Assembly (NCBI GenBank): GCA_033782935.1
Contig: JAWQEG010002482.1
Span: forward strand, 7,501 to 71,500
From: Petrolisthes cinctipes
Lineage: Eukaryota > Arthropoda > Malacostraca > Decapoda > Porcellanidae
Length of the DNA stretch: 64,000 bases
Direction of reading: 5' to 3'
A model generated the notes under the pieces. The model was not told the origin of the DNA, searched no databases, and saw only the letters and a list, made by a program, of their open reading frames with translations. This document shows, piece after piece, positions 34,801-49,800 of this stretch. Position 1 is the stretch's first letter; every line of letters begins with the position of its first letter. Both the position numbers and the translations under genes were made by a program.

Positions 34801-37800
34801 AAGGAGCACTGGTATATTCTTAACAGACTTCATAGCAAATGAAGATGTGAAACACGAGTTGAAAATGGAATTTTAAATCCCCTTCAGCAAACTACAAATA
34901 ATCCTTAACATTATACTAATTACAGTTAATAGTACCTATTGCAGATAAAATAGAGTGAAGTGGACAATTACAGTAGGTCTACATATTTTGAAAGGCCCAT
35001 TGAGTTGCTTCCTTCTCAATAGAGATATTTGCTTTGATGATTAAATTATTGATTTTGCAATACCCTCCAGGTTGAGGGTGCCAACTGGGATTGGATGAGA
35101 GACAGTTTTGGAAGTGATTTGATCAAGGAAGCAAAGAAGTGTGAATGTGAGCATGGAAGGGGATATCAGAGAGGTCAAAGGATCACTGGAAATAATAATG
35201 AAGGGTAGAATTGTGAGCATGGAAGTGAAAAGGGGACTGAGAAGTTAAGAGACCTGGTGTGAGATAGAGACTCTATAGATATTTTCATAGGGTCTCTAGT
35301 GTGAGAAGCAGGCTATAGGTGAGATGGGAAAACATGGGGGAAGAGTACTGGAAGGAGAGAAAGATGAGTGGAAGGGAAGGCCTCTATTTGGAGGTTTAAG
35401 GATAGAGTGCTAATTGTACACACATTTGGAGTATAGGCTAAGGTGCGTAGCTTCCTGCATCTCCTTCCTTTGGTTACTGGTGTTTGCTGCTTTTCTCCAG
35501 GTGTAGCATGTGAATCTATTGTAACGGTCTGGAATTAAAGAAAAAGTAGTTAAGGAAACTACAACATGGTCTCATCTCTGTTCTGCCACATTCATATGAT
35601 CAGGTTATTGCAATATGAATAAACAGTACACAAACAAGGTTTCTATGAAACAAAGCTACTGCACTGTGAATTATGCAAATAACATTGATGTGTCCGACAT
35701 AAGCAAGGTCAACAGTTTTCTACATATATTTATTCGATATCCTTGTTTCCCATACATAAACTTTTTTTTACAGTATGCAATTGTTATAAATTGTTTTTTC
35801 ATGCATATTGACTAACATTGTCATTAATGCAGTACCACCAAAGTAGACTCAATATAACTTTTTATATTTATGCAAGACTAAATAATATGGAGGAGATAGA
35901 GAGGCCACAGAAACCAATAACATTACAATGGAAATCTTGAAAGTACTACTTTCCCTTAGCTGAGAGTGCTTTTGTACCAAAGACATCTCTTAGGAACAGA
36001 ACCAAACCTCTATTGATGCATGGTGCTCAATGTTAATGTAATGTTTAAAATTATAAATATTCTCTGACCCATAGATGACAGTTTCCCCCAACCCTATGCA
36101 AAGTTGATATCAATGGATGTTTCTGGGAGTGATATGAGAGCTTCAAACTTAGAAAGGAAATCTTAGTCTGGTTGATGTTGGGGGATGTCCCTTACTCTGG
36201 GTCTTGCACAGTGCATCAATTAATGGATAAACTGAAAATGTTGACTACTGGTTGTAGCAGTATGATGCATAGAAGTGGGAAAAAATGTAGAGAAGTAGTA
36301 GTATTAAGGCCAGACTAACTCTGGTCTAACTTTTGGTCTGTTAGGTCTATGTGAACTATATATTTATGTCACTATATATCTGCAATTCTCTTCCCTACCA
36401 TACTACCCACTTCCTCATCCCCTACTGGCAACTCCTCACAGCCTCACACATAAATATGATGCATCCATTGCTTGCTTGTCATTACAGTGCTTCAAGAGGG
36501 TCCAAGTCAAGTTAAAACATTATACATCTCCTCTAGAATAACACTGTACACCTGTTTTGTAGTTGAGTTTCTTTTTAACCAAAATTCTCATACCTTGGAT
36601 AATCTGTTTGTGGTTGATTGGCAAGACGAAGATGCTGATATCTTCTCCATCTGGCTCTTTAAATCAAGTATTTCCTGCATCAGGGTGCTGTTGAGGGCCT
36701 CTTTGCGTCTGAGGATATCAGTAAATGATAGTTATCAATGTATATATACTCCAATTATTACACTATCAAAATCCCATTTCCCTTTCTTCAGGTGGCTTGG
36801 ATCTACAGGCCCAGGTATGTAAAAAATATGTATATAGAAATGACATGATCAGTGAAATGGGCTTCAATTTCACAGTCAGTCCCTCATTTAAGCTCTCAAA
36901 ATTCTCCAAGTACAGTAAGGTACACATATCCACAACAGTCACATACATTCATCATACTTAAACTCTTCCATTATTGTCTCCCATCCAAAGGTTCTCTTGT
37001 TTCAATCAATTTTAACAAATACTTTCTTAGGAAATCACTCACCATATTGTACAGTACCATGTCTTCCCAGTCTCCTTTGCCCCTCACATGGTATTGGAAT
37101 ATAATCTATGGTACCAATCATTTTAAGAATTTTACTATCCACTTACACATAAGAAAATGACTCCCCTTCCCTCTTCACTATCATCACCTTCCTTTCACTT
37201 TCATTAATCTTTAAACATTAATAATCACACACTTCTGCAAAACTTTCCACCAATTTGTAAGCCAACAGCACTGCATTATCTGTATACATAATGAAAATAA
37301 TTTTTTTTTTCCATCCTGCATCATTCCTAAACTTCTCATTATCTTATCCATGTAAACATTAAATAACTATGGCATGGTGACATTACATATGCTTGTTTCA
37401 GTCCAACAGAAACCATTCATTTTCTTCAAATATTATCACAAATACAACATTGCCATTCTAGAAGCTCTGTACTGCATTCTGCAGCCATCCCTCTATACCA
37501 TGCACTGTGTCATAAGCTTTAAAAAAATAAACACACACACAAATGTAATGAAATAGAAATTAGGGACTGCTTGATCATGGACAGGTAAGGGGTCCAGCTC
37601 GTGAGGTTGTTCATACTGTACCTTTAGTGGGATAAATATAAGAGAGAGAGAAGGGTCCACACCCATGTTCCCTGCCTGCTCTTGTATTATAGGGGTATGA
37701 GGCAGACACCACTACATTATTTAAAAAAATCACAACAAATACTCAGGATTGTACTGTTGACTAAAACTGAGACTTAAATAGTAAAATATCTAGTTAATAC

Positions 37801-40800
37801 CAACCTAACTTCATTTCTGAGTTTCTGTGAATCCTGGTCCATAAGTTCTCTTTCTTGTTTGTGCAAAGAGTCCATCTCAGAAGTATGGCTGGTATTGCAG
37901 GATACCACTGAATGTTGCAGCAGTTTCTTCACCTCTGAAAACCCATTGATATACTAAATTACCAAACTATATATTTTCCTTTCTTTCAATATTCTTCGTG
38001 TTACTTTCACAATATCTCCTGGAGAGATCATATTATCTAAGCTTTGTGTCCTCATTCAATTAGCAGCAAATGGTACTACATCATAAACTGTTGTGGGTCA
38101 CAGATTGGGGGTAAATAATACAGAATGTGAACAATAGTGAAAATGTTGAATAGTGGTTGCAGCTACACCTCGGTCTCGTATAGAACGTCTTCACATAGAA
38201 AGAGCGACCAAAATATTAGCTTATAATTATTTTACAAAACGATTGCATCCATATAGAACGGGTGGCGAAAATAAGTGAAGCAAATCCGAGGAGTTCTTAT
38301 ACAAACGAGCGAAATCATAATGAATGTGCCAGGAAATGATATCACTGGTGTCTGCACAGTCTTGGTGAGTGTGTTCCCACCACTTCTCCCGCTCCTTCCC
38401 CCTACCGTCAGTCTCCATTCACCCTAGCCTGCGTTGTGTGACTCGCTCGTTTTTAGTGATTACGAGTTAACCACCAGCTCAACGCTCAGTCATGCCAGGT
38501 CGTGCATTTACAAAACGAAAGGCCATATCCTTCGATATAAAGAAGGAAGTTATTTCTCGGAAAGAGAAAGAAGGAAACACCAGCATATGGTTAATAAAAG
38601 AAAACAAACGATGATCACGCACTATCTCCCCCCTACAACCTCCACCACCACGGATGCCGCCGACTCGTCTCAGTCACATGAGTCACCTGCGAAAACCTTA
38701 ATACAAATTGTAATATGCATTTTATATACATCCCTGTAGGATTAAGGCAAGAAAAACCTTAAAAAGTATTTTATGTTAATTTCAGGAACAATTTTGGTGA
38801 TTGATCGACCAATTGTAATTTTCTCCATAGGTTACGTGTATCACATAGAACGATTTCACATAAAACGACGTCTTCTATCGACCTATTGGACGTTCTATAC
38901 GAGACCGAGGTGTATATCCTCTCCTAGTGGAGTCACTGCAAGGGCAAGCAAAAACTCAAAGCAAGTGTGCACCCTCCATATAGTATCATCAATCAAAAGT
39001 TAGAAAACAAGCAAGCACTGTGTAGTAATAACAACCTTTAGTAAGAAGTCAAATATTTCTGTAAATATAAAGAAAGGGTAGAGAATGTGTGGACCAAATA
39101 TTTGCATTAAAATCAATAGTGGAGAAATATATTAGGAAGGGTAGAAAGTTGTATGCTGCCTTCATGGACTTGGAGAAGGCATATGATAGGGTTGATAGGA
39201 AAGCTATGTCAGAGGTGTTGAGAATTTATGGTGTTGGGGGGTCCTTGCTGAAAGGCATTGAGGCCTTTTATGCAGAGGTAACAGCATGTGTATGGGTAGA
39301 GGGTGATCTAAGTGAGTTTTAATATTAGGGTAGAGCTCAGATAGGGATGTGTTATGTCACCTTGGCAGTTCAATATATATATTGATGGTTGTATGAGAGA
39401 GATGAAAGCCAAAGTGAATGGCCTGGGGGTGAAATTGAGGCTGAATGAAGCAAATTGGTCCTTGGTTGCAAGTTTATATGCGGATGACACTGTGTTGATG
39501 GCTGAGAGTGAAAGGGAGTTACAGAGAGTGGTGGACGAATTTCAGTCTGTGTGTAAATGAAGGAAACTGAAGGTGAATGTTGGTAAAAGTAAAGCGATGG
39601 TGTTTGAGAGAGCAGAAACTGAAGTGATTGACTTTGCTACACCTTTCAGAGTGGGAGTACCAACTGGGACTAAGTGTGAGATAACTCTGAGGGGTGAGAT
39701 GATGGAGGAAGTGAAGGAGTTTAAGTACCTGGGTACAGTTCTGTGTAAACATGGAAGTATGGAAGGAGAAATTAGGGAGAGAGCAGTGAAAGGTAGACAG
39801 GTCATAAGATCATTGGGAAGGATTATGAAGGGTAGAAGTGCGAGTATGGAGGTGAAAAGGAAATAGTATAATCCTGCCGACACTGACATATGTATCAGAG
39901 ACATGGACATGGAGTAGGGCGCATCAGTCTAGAATAGGTGCTGTGGAAATGAGTTACTTGAGAGGAGCATGTGGGGTGTCTAGGTGAGATGGAGAAAGAA
40001 GTGAAAGTGTGTACGAGAGATGTGGTATGAGTGAGAAGGCAATTGGTATTGAGTGTGGAGTGGTTGAGAGAGTGAAGCGTAATACATTGAGATGGTTTGG
40101 ACATGTAGAGAGAATGCAAGGCGAGGAATTTGTAAAGAAGGTGTATGGAAGTGAAGTTGTAGGACCTGGTGTGAGAGGCAGACCACCGGTTGGATGGCAG
40201 AACAGAGTGGAAGAGTATGTAAAGGAGAGAAACGTGAGGGGCAGAGGAGGGCTTGAACAAGTAAGGAGGGAGTGCTGGAACAGGGAGAACTGGAGACACT
40301 TCTGCCGTGGCCACCCCCTTGGAGGGAGTTCCCGGAGGGAACGAAGCATCAGAGCTATATAGATAAAGTTTACCTATTTGAAGAGAAGAAATTTCTGCTT
40401 CTTTCTGTTTTATATGATCTTGTTGCTCCTCAAACTGGATGCTGTGTTGTTGCTGCTCCTCTTGCCTTGCTTCCTTCACTGCTCTCACCTCCTGAAAACA
40501 CAAAATAAATTACATCTTGTATCTAAACCATAGTACTGTATATATAAATACAATATTTATCCCTGAAATAAATGGAAATATTGTGCAAATGTAAAATACT
40601 GTACATACTTCTAGAAGCATACAGTGAACAAGAGAGAGAGAAATAAGTTGGCCAAAGTTTCAATCTTGTGATAGACTATTGTACATACTGTATGTAAGGC
40701 TGGTGGAGAGGAGGCATGAGTATGTTGACTCTCTAACCTTAAAATGAGTGGTGTATGGAAGGCAGGAAAGGACAGGCCCTGCACTAACCAATTATCAAGG

Positions 40801-43800
40801 TTAGAAATAACCCAGTGTTTCTGTCAGCCTGTGCAAACCTTCCCACTTGAGCGGCCTATTGAACTGAATATACTCAGGTGGCTGATTGGATTTAATGGGT
40901 TAACATGTTGGTTCCACATCTGCTCTTATAATTTTTTTCCCCAAGACAAATATGAATGTTTCAGTCACCATACATGGGTTAATGATGCTTTGGTTAACCC
41001 TAAATTCACGGGTGTAGTAAACTTTTGATACAAGCAACAAGTTGGGAGCACCGCGGGTGTAGCTTTCATTCAACAGCAGTTTTTAAATTTGAGCTGTCCC
41101 TAACAAGCTAGTTTCTGACTGGCAACACTGTAGGTGGCAGCCTGGGACTTGCCACAGCCATCTCAGCCACCACCAGTCAGTCTTACTCAAGCAGTGAGGG
41201 TAGAAGACATATTTTCATCACTCCTCTTTTCCTGTAATTACCATATATGTACGTAAAAACATGACATTTAATTTCATATTGTTGTGTTGAAAAATGTGAT
41301 TCTGTCATGTTTTATAACAAAATCAGTGTCAAAATGTACTTAGATATGTAGATAGAGTCATCATCATCATCATAATATTCGGTTTAACGTCCGTCTTACA
41401 TGCTGGCATGCGTTGATGTCATTATGAGCTGGCCAACCATCCTACAGATGTCCATTTAGTCTTCACAAGTACATGAGGAGACAGCTAAAGGTTTATACTT
41501 CAATATCCTGTATCATTTATTTATGTAGCATGAGTGGTTTGCAAGCTATTACCTGTCAAATGTGTTGTTTACATAGTGACCGTGAGTGCAGCAGAAGGCC
41601 TGCAAGACACGAGTTGCCATGGTAAATAAGGCCCACGGCTTAATAGTTAATGACATGTGAATACTACACTTTCAATGCTTTGTACCTTCTCCAAGATGTC
41701 ATATTTCTGCTGGAGGTCTCCATACTTGGCTTTAATGGCTTCCATGTTGTTTGCTGTATGGTTCTTATCCTCCAACTTTTCCTCTGCCTTCAGTAGTTTC
41801 CTATCCAGGGAGTCAACCTATTCCATCAAGAAATATATATCAATAATTGCTCTGCTGGATGTTCATTACACTATCTATTTTCATTAACTCGTATGTTTAC
41901 ACTTTCTTCTCTATAGTTTCCATATTAGTATTGTCATAGTTACAATGAAAACATATTACAGAATGCTACTTTGTTTATTGTTTATTAAATCACTGAAAAT
42001 AAAAACAGCATGTATCTATTTGTGGCTTCATCTACTTTACTACCTCTTATAACATAAGCTATTTCAAAATTTAACAGATGCTCTAAATACACCCCAAACA
42101 TTTTACATAAAGTCAACGACCCAACAGGTGATACACTGGCCATGGTACTGGAATATGCAGTGCATGCAACTAATTAATTAAACAGAAACCTTTTATTCAT
42201 GTGCTAAGCATTAGGAATGGGAAATAGGTTCTAACACATTTTTGTGTCTAGTGGGGTCAAGGAATGGGACGGCAGCCACAGTGCCACACCCGTCCGGGAT
42301 CCACAGGTCAAGAGTACCAACCTTACCACACACATTTTTAAATTTCAATGTAAGGGTGGTGTTGATACTTTTTATGCCGACTGTACATATATGACACTGG
42401 TCATCATAAAGTATGCCAAAAATTCTAACATATATAATATTGAAAATTGTTACCCATTTTGCACCCATCTACTGTATGAAAACTGTGTGAGGTTATCTAA
42501 CCTTGCCATGAAGAGCAGCAATGATGTCCTCTTTCTCAGTGAGAAGTTTCGTCTGGCTACAGCTGAGCTCTTTCAATGCATCTAGTTTCTCCTGCAGTTC
42601 TGTCTTATCTTGACACAATCTACTTTCTTCACCTCTTGTCTTTGACAAATCACTCTGTTACAAAGTTTAATAATTAAATATAATTAATGAAGAGACCCTG
42701 GAAGTACTTGTCTACATAATCTTGCTTTATTAAAGTATGAAATCATAAAATAATAGTAGTAAGAGTGGGTTGCTATATCATACAGTATATCATTACTGAT
42801 ACATATAGTGTATATATCAAGAAAAAACAAGGAGTTTAACACAGGATAAAATGTTTCCCTTGTCTCAAGTCAACTTAAACTAATCTGTATTGTATGCTTC
42901 TATACTGGATCTGACCGTTAAATGTCTGTCATCATTTCTTCACAATTAAAAGAAGGTAAAGTACAATATAAAATTCTGGAAATACAATAAGTACAAAAAA
43001 ACAGGTTATTTTATATCAATATTATTCATTATGAAACTACTATATATATGTAATTACAAAATTTCTGCTCAGCCAGACAGCTTGACAAACTTCAACAAAA
43101 TTAAAACTAGTTTGGTAGGTCTAGTGAACTTACCTTGAGCTGATTCATTGTAGATTGATCTGCTACTCTTCCCTTCAATTCACTCAGCTGTTCCTCCAGG
43201 CTCTCCAGCTCCATTTGGAGATGGACTTCCCTGTCTAAAAATGATTTCTTCTATAAATGGGAATTTTCCTCATAAGAACTTCCCTACAATCAGTTGCAAA
43301 TTTTTTAAATGATCTTTTTCTTAAACCATTCAGGGCTCAAATAAGAGCTCCAAGTGGATTAAAAATATTAAAATGAATACACCTTATCTTAAAAGATAAA
43401 ATTCCTACTAACTTTGCTCCTTGTCTTCACTTGACTAGGGCAATATAATTGTGCAAGCTTAGTGGTTGAACAGGTAACTAAAGAAAGTAGCTTCAGATAT
43501 GAGCAAGTTGAAAAGTTATGCAAGCAAAAAGCTAAGGTTATCCCACGTTAAGATTTAATGAGACAACTCACAGAATGCAGATATACTAATAACACAAGTA
43601 ATGTTAATGTCTGAAAAACAATAGTGTAAAGATATGCTGAATAACCCTATATTTACCAACAACAACAAGACTGTAGTAACTAACCTTTTAAGGTGTTTAT
43701 TTGTAAGTCTTTCTGAAGCAACTGTGATTGTAATAATTGTTTGTGGTTTTCTAATTCTTGTGTAAGGGATTTAGCATCAGATAGTTCTTCGGTTAACAGG

Positions 43801-46800
43801 TATTGGGATTCAGTACTGTTTTTTTTTAAACTAATTAGTTTTTCCTTGAGATCTGCATAATCTCTCTGAAGAGTATGAAGTTCTCTGTTCTGGAATTGTA
43901 CTTGATCCTCTAGAGTACAGCACTTATTATTTATTTCATTATTTACACTTTCCACAGCTTCAGCTTTATCCTTATGTTCTTTTACCTTAAGCTTCAATAA
44001 ATTATTTTCTTCCTGAAGTGAGTTAAAATATTGAAAATCAGATTTTAAAATATCCAATTCTTTCAATACTTCTTGCAGTCTCACTTCAGCCTGCTCTTTT
44101 TCCTCAAGAAGCTGCTGCTGCTTCTTTGATAGCTCTGTCTTTAGCTCCTCATTAACTGTTGCAAGCTTCCTGAGTTCATCACATTTGCCTTGAATTTCTT
44201 GATTCAAATGGCTTTCCAGCTCTTTCTTTTCCATTTCATATTTTTCACAGATGGATGACGATGCTTGTGCAGTTTTCTCTACTTCCAAAATTTTTGCTTG
44301 CTCTTCTTTTAATTTAATTTCACTTTTCTTAAATTCATCCATATGCTGTGATACTTTCTTTTCTAAAGATTCAATAATTTTATTGCTCTGGATAAGATCA
44401 TGCTCCATTTCTAATTTTACATGTTCAGTTTCAGTCAACTTCTTCCACAAATTATCTCTTTCTACCTTGATATCCTCTCTCTCCTCATCAGCCTTCTTAA
44501 ATTGCTCCTCTAGGGTAGTACATTTCTGCTGAAGCTCCTCATGCCCTTTCACTTTGTCTTCTAATTCCTGGATCTTAATTAATAGTTCCTGTTGTTTTTC
44601 AAGAGCTTCTTGGTAATCAAAGGCATTTTCCATTAGTTTTTTGTTATTTTCTACACTGTTGTTACCTGCTTCCTTTACAAATAACTCATCTTTTATTGTG
44701 TTGAACTGGCTCAAGGCACAATCCTTCTCTGACCTGAGTGCAGAAATTTCCAGGAGCTCAGATGCTCGCTCTTCCTGGATGCTGATGAATTTGTCACTCA
44801 GCTGGAAATATCCCAGTAAACCAGTTTAGTGAATCCTTGAAGCTATTAACTACTGTATTGTATTGTATAAAATGTTGAACAAATCTGGTTACTAGCAAAC
44901 CACACAAGACACATGTTTTTTATGTTAAAAGTTTATAAAGTACATACTGTACAATTATACACAAATTCATTCATGAAATTCTGACTTCAAAAAAGATTGA
45001 CAGTAAACATTCTTAAGTAGTGTACATGTGTCCAAAAGTGGTCTTAGACCTGAACTTAAATTTTTATAAGTTTATGCTCTGGTTAAGGCTAGAATATTAA
45101 ACTTACAACAGGGCTGCCTTATGAACTCACAGAACAAATATTCAACAACTTTGGTATGACTTACCTCTCTAATATTCTCACTGAGGTGATCTCTTTCCTT
45201 AGTCAGAGCAGAGAAGTCATTTTCCAAGGTGGCATTTTCTCTACGCAGGTGGTCAAATAATGTCTTGGTTTCTGTTAATTGGTTGTTAAGATGGCTATTA
45301 TTCTGCATCAATTGATCATTCTCCAGTTGCAGCTGTGTTGCCTTCAATTTTTCAGGGGTAGCCTGCTGATGTTGCCCCCTGCATCTCAGCTCGGCTACCT
45401 CAAGCAAAAGTTTGCTCTTAACTCTATTCATACACAAAGATATCAATTAGCAACTCTAATAATAGTAAGGATACCATATATTACAGTAGTTATCAATAAA
45501 AAAACTAAAAGAGCCTCAGAGCTGGACTCCTTGCCTGTCAGGGGTTCAACAGACTCAGGCAGGCATGTATAATAGTGGGATTGTATTTGTAAGGATTGTG
45601 AACAATAATCAGAAAAAGATAAGTGTTGCATGTATTTAACAATGTTTTGAGAAAGAGTACAATGGACCAATTTTTTGTTTTGTGATTCTATAGCTCTGCC
45701 AGGATGCCAGGTACTACTAACTGTGCAGTTATCATCCTGCGGTAAAAATTGTTTTACAATTTATATTTTACATCACTGTACTGTACAGTATTATCTCTTT
45801 TTATTACAGGCACATTTATTACTTGCATACCATGTTGTCTAGCATTTTAGATGATCCTGATAGCAGTTTAATGACAATGGGATATGGGGTTATATAAAAC
45901 AAAAGTTTGACGGGATTAGAGCCAAAATCAAATAAAGTGTTTCAAAGGTTTTCATAACACAATATTCCTTCCATGCAATGCATACCCAGATCCAATTAAC
46001 CACATAAGTGGTAAACCTTCTATATTTTAAACAATCCAAACTAAGTAGCAAAGTTATAAATACATATGTGAATAAAATAAGTAAAGTTTCACATTTCTAA
46101 CACATCCCAAATTACACCTTTCAATCAGTCTTGAAATAATAATTACTTCAACAATTACCTGAGACTTTCTTCCTCCATATCATTTATTCTTCTTTCTGCC
46201 TTCTCTAACATCTTCTGGTATTCTCTGTTTTTTTCTGCCATGTTGGGATATTTCTGGAAAAATGAAAAAATTACAAGATATACTTGCCTATTTGTGAATA
46301 GAAAATCAATATACTGTTTAAAGAGGCTACTTGATATAAGTATTCCAGTGCATCACTAAGTGTTTCAAAACATTATTATATGTGTACTGGACACACGCTT
46401 TTAACAATTTGAAACACATTGCTTTAGCCATCACAAGTCATTGGTTACAGACAGCCTACAGATATCAGGGGAAGGGGGGGGGAGGACACTAGTGATTCTC
46501 TACTTTGTTTTTAAATTTTGAGTGAGACATCTCTTACACTAATTCTATTAATTAATAGCGTTCTCATCCATTATCTTAGCTTTATATAATTTCTATTTAA
46601 ACTCCTTTTAAATAAATATACCATACAATCTCCATTTGTTTATTTCACCAGTTCAACATTTTCATAACTTTCTCATAATATTATCAGCCATACCAAACTG
46701 TTTGCTTATTCCTACTTGATTTCCAATCTATATCCTCATCTTTTGCTATTTCATACCAAACCCATAGTTTTCAACCACAAGCTAAAGCTGGAAAAAAGAT

Positions 46801-49800
46801 ACTGTTTTCTGATTTCTGAAGTCTGTACTCAAGTCTCTATCTTTCCTTATTCAATTCATTAATCCAATAAGTTTCCTTTCTAGCATCCTAGTATAAACTT
46901 TCACATGCAGGTGTACTCTACTAATCCAAGTTCAGACTTTTTTGCTCACCTGTTGGGAAGCCAACTGCTCTCTCAGCTCTTCAATATATTGGTCTCTCTC
47001 TTCAACCTGAGCTGCTTGCTGGCTCAGCATTGATCTTGCCTCTTCTAGTTGACTCTCTTTCTCACTCACTGCCAGTATCTATGTCCACCAGATATATAAG
47101 CCCTGAATTTTAAGTGTGCTGAAGTGTTACATTACAATCTATCATATATAGCTGATTGATAAATCAGACCGTAAGATAGCATGAAGTTGTATTACAACAA
47201 GTATGGCTGTAATGAGAAAGTAACTTCAAAAATTACAAAATCATAATTCTTTTCAGAGCACATACTACAAAATAACAGCAAAAATTCAATTTAGTTGCAC
47301 AGTGAAGATTTCAATTAATAATAAAGTTTCTGGTCATTTTTTAATTATACCAAATAGAAGCAAAGCATAGTACCTTAATGGTACTGCTTCTTCTATATAC
47401 AATACCTGCTGAGTTAGGGACTGTTCTCTAAGCTTTAGGTTCTTCTCTAGTTGGGTACATTCGTCCTCTTTAGCAATGTGTATCTCTGCTGCCTCACACA
47501 ACATTACCTTCAGCTCCTGCAGTAGATTAAGATGGGGTATTATCGTTATGACTTTTTTTTTTCCTCTAGCTCCAAGCATTCAACAAAAAATCTGATTACA
47601 GTACTGTTGAGGGACCTATCCCTACTATAATATACCCTGTGAGCTAAGCCTACTGTGGAGAATGATGGCTTGGCCCTCAGTGCATACCTACCAACACTGC
47701 CTAACTCTGTGTCTAATCAGCAAGTCATGCAGTACCATACATGAACTCAATGTTCAAACTTTGTAGTGTTCTGTATATAATTATTAGGTATGTGGAAGTA
47801 GTCAGAACAGATAGTGAGTGCAGTGGGATGAAGGAGTTTCACACTGTTCTCAGCTGAAATAAAAGAAAGAATAGGAAAGTTGTGAACAGAATAAAGGGAT
47901 AAAGCTGTAGGTGGCGATAGATAGATAGCTTTAGGTGGGGAGAAGTTTCCAGACTGCCATGTGGGGAGCATATGGATTACACAAATATTTTTTTCCTGAA
48001 TGTGAATAAGTTTGTGGATGAGGTCAAAATGGGAGTGAATGTAGAAGGATTAAAGAGGGGAAGAGTGAAGGAGACACATATGAGGGAATGGGTAACCGGT
48101 AGAGTGTGTGTGTTGTGGGAGGGTATGGACAGATAGATAGATGGATAGATAAGAGACCTGATTCATGTAGGACAAGAGCCCCATTTAAAGAATATGTAAT
48201 CAATTTACAAAGTTTGTCCATCAGATATATGGAATCAATCCAAGTGATATAATTACAATGATGTTGAGAACAGGGTAGTGGTAATGGAATGAATATGGAA
48301 ATAGTGTGGCAGAGAGTAGAAGTAACAGGAAAGAGTATTGAACAATACGAACACTCACAGTCGCATGTGAGCCTTAAACTTTCCTAGTTAATTCTTTTTC
48401 TCATAATTCACTTCCTAGGCACTACCTTCATCAGACTGAAGTTTTTCATTTTCTCATGTACCTTGCACATGCATAACTTCTGTACTTTACATAATATTTT
48501 GTAAGCCACCTAAGGCACAAAGCTAGTATGGAAGTAAACAGCTACTCTATTCATTTGAGTTTGTATACTTTTGCAGTCAGATATAAACTTGTCACACTCA
48601 AATTCATTATACTTACTGGAAATTCCTCTATAATTGCACATGATCAGCAAAAAGATAAACATAATATGAGAGTGCATGAAAATGTAATATCTGCAAAATA
48701 TTTTATATGCTAACAGTATTCCTTGTAAAGCAGCATGCATTAAGAACTGTAACACTAGGAAAGGTTCATAGACAATCACTAGCCTGGATTTCACTGTTCT
48801 GCTTCTCCAACAGTGATCGCTTCTCTTCCACTCGTGACTGGAGTTCTTTGATGGCCAAATTTTCGGTCCCCTCAGACAGCTTCTGAACTTGTTTTGTTTC
48901 CTCCTGCAAGCCCCCAATAATTGTTTGAATTAGGAGTGTATATGCTGACACATCACTGTTCTGGGTTCACTGATTAGAGAGAATGTTCTTTAATTGTTTG
49001 TAATACTGTAGAGATAAAGATTTTTCATATTCCCAGTAACTGCTTAAAGGTACTGTATGTAATACAATCAAGTCATATACATAAATCAAAATAAAATATC
49101 CTCTTTTAGCTTGACTTGATATGTAACAAGAGTTACTTTACCAAAAATATCACAATAACAGCTTTCTTCTAACACTTTTATTAATTTCATTGGAAAATTC
49201 AGCAAACTTCCAGTATCATTTCATTACACTCACCAGTTCCTTCTCCAGCCTGTTGTAATTATCAGTAAGCTGTGCCAGTTGGAATGAAAAATGAGACTTC
49301 TCTTCCTGGGCCTTACTTCTTAGCTCACTTATCTTCTTCTGAGCATCCTTCAGTGCCTCAACCTCATCACTTAGGTTGTTTCTGTCAATTTCTAGTTCTT
49401 CCACCTTTTTGCCAAGTTCCTGTAACAAGTACAATAGTGAAATATGGCTGGGCGGAAATGCAGCTGGTATTGATTTGGTGAGTAGGTGGGGCTGGTGTGA
49501 TGTACGATTTAATCATTCATCCAGATCCCATTTCCTTTTTTTTTTTCAAGGGTGATGGACTTCAGGCCCATGGAGGGGAAAATGAACCATAGAACAGAGA
49601 CAGAATAATCAGTAAAATGGGCAACATCCACACTCACTCCCCCTTTCACGTCCAAATAATTCTTTGCTTTATCCATTGCTGCACTCATCTACAAGCGTGG
49701 TCATTAAACATTAGTGAATGAAGCCATTCCTTGAACTGTCAAATAAGAGAATACAGAAAGAAATGAAACCAACAACCAAGGTCTGGGAGAGTAAGAGGAA

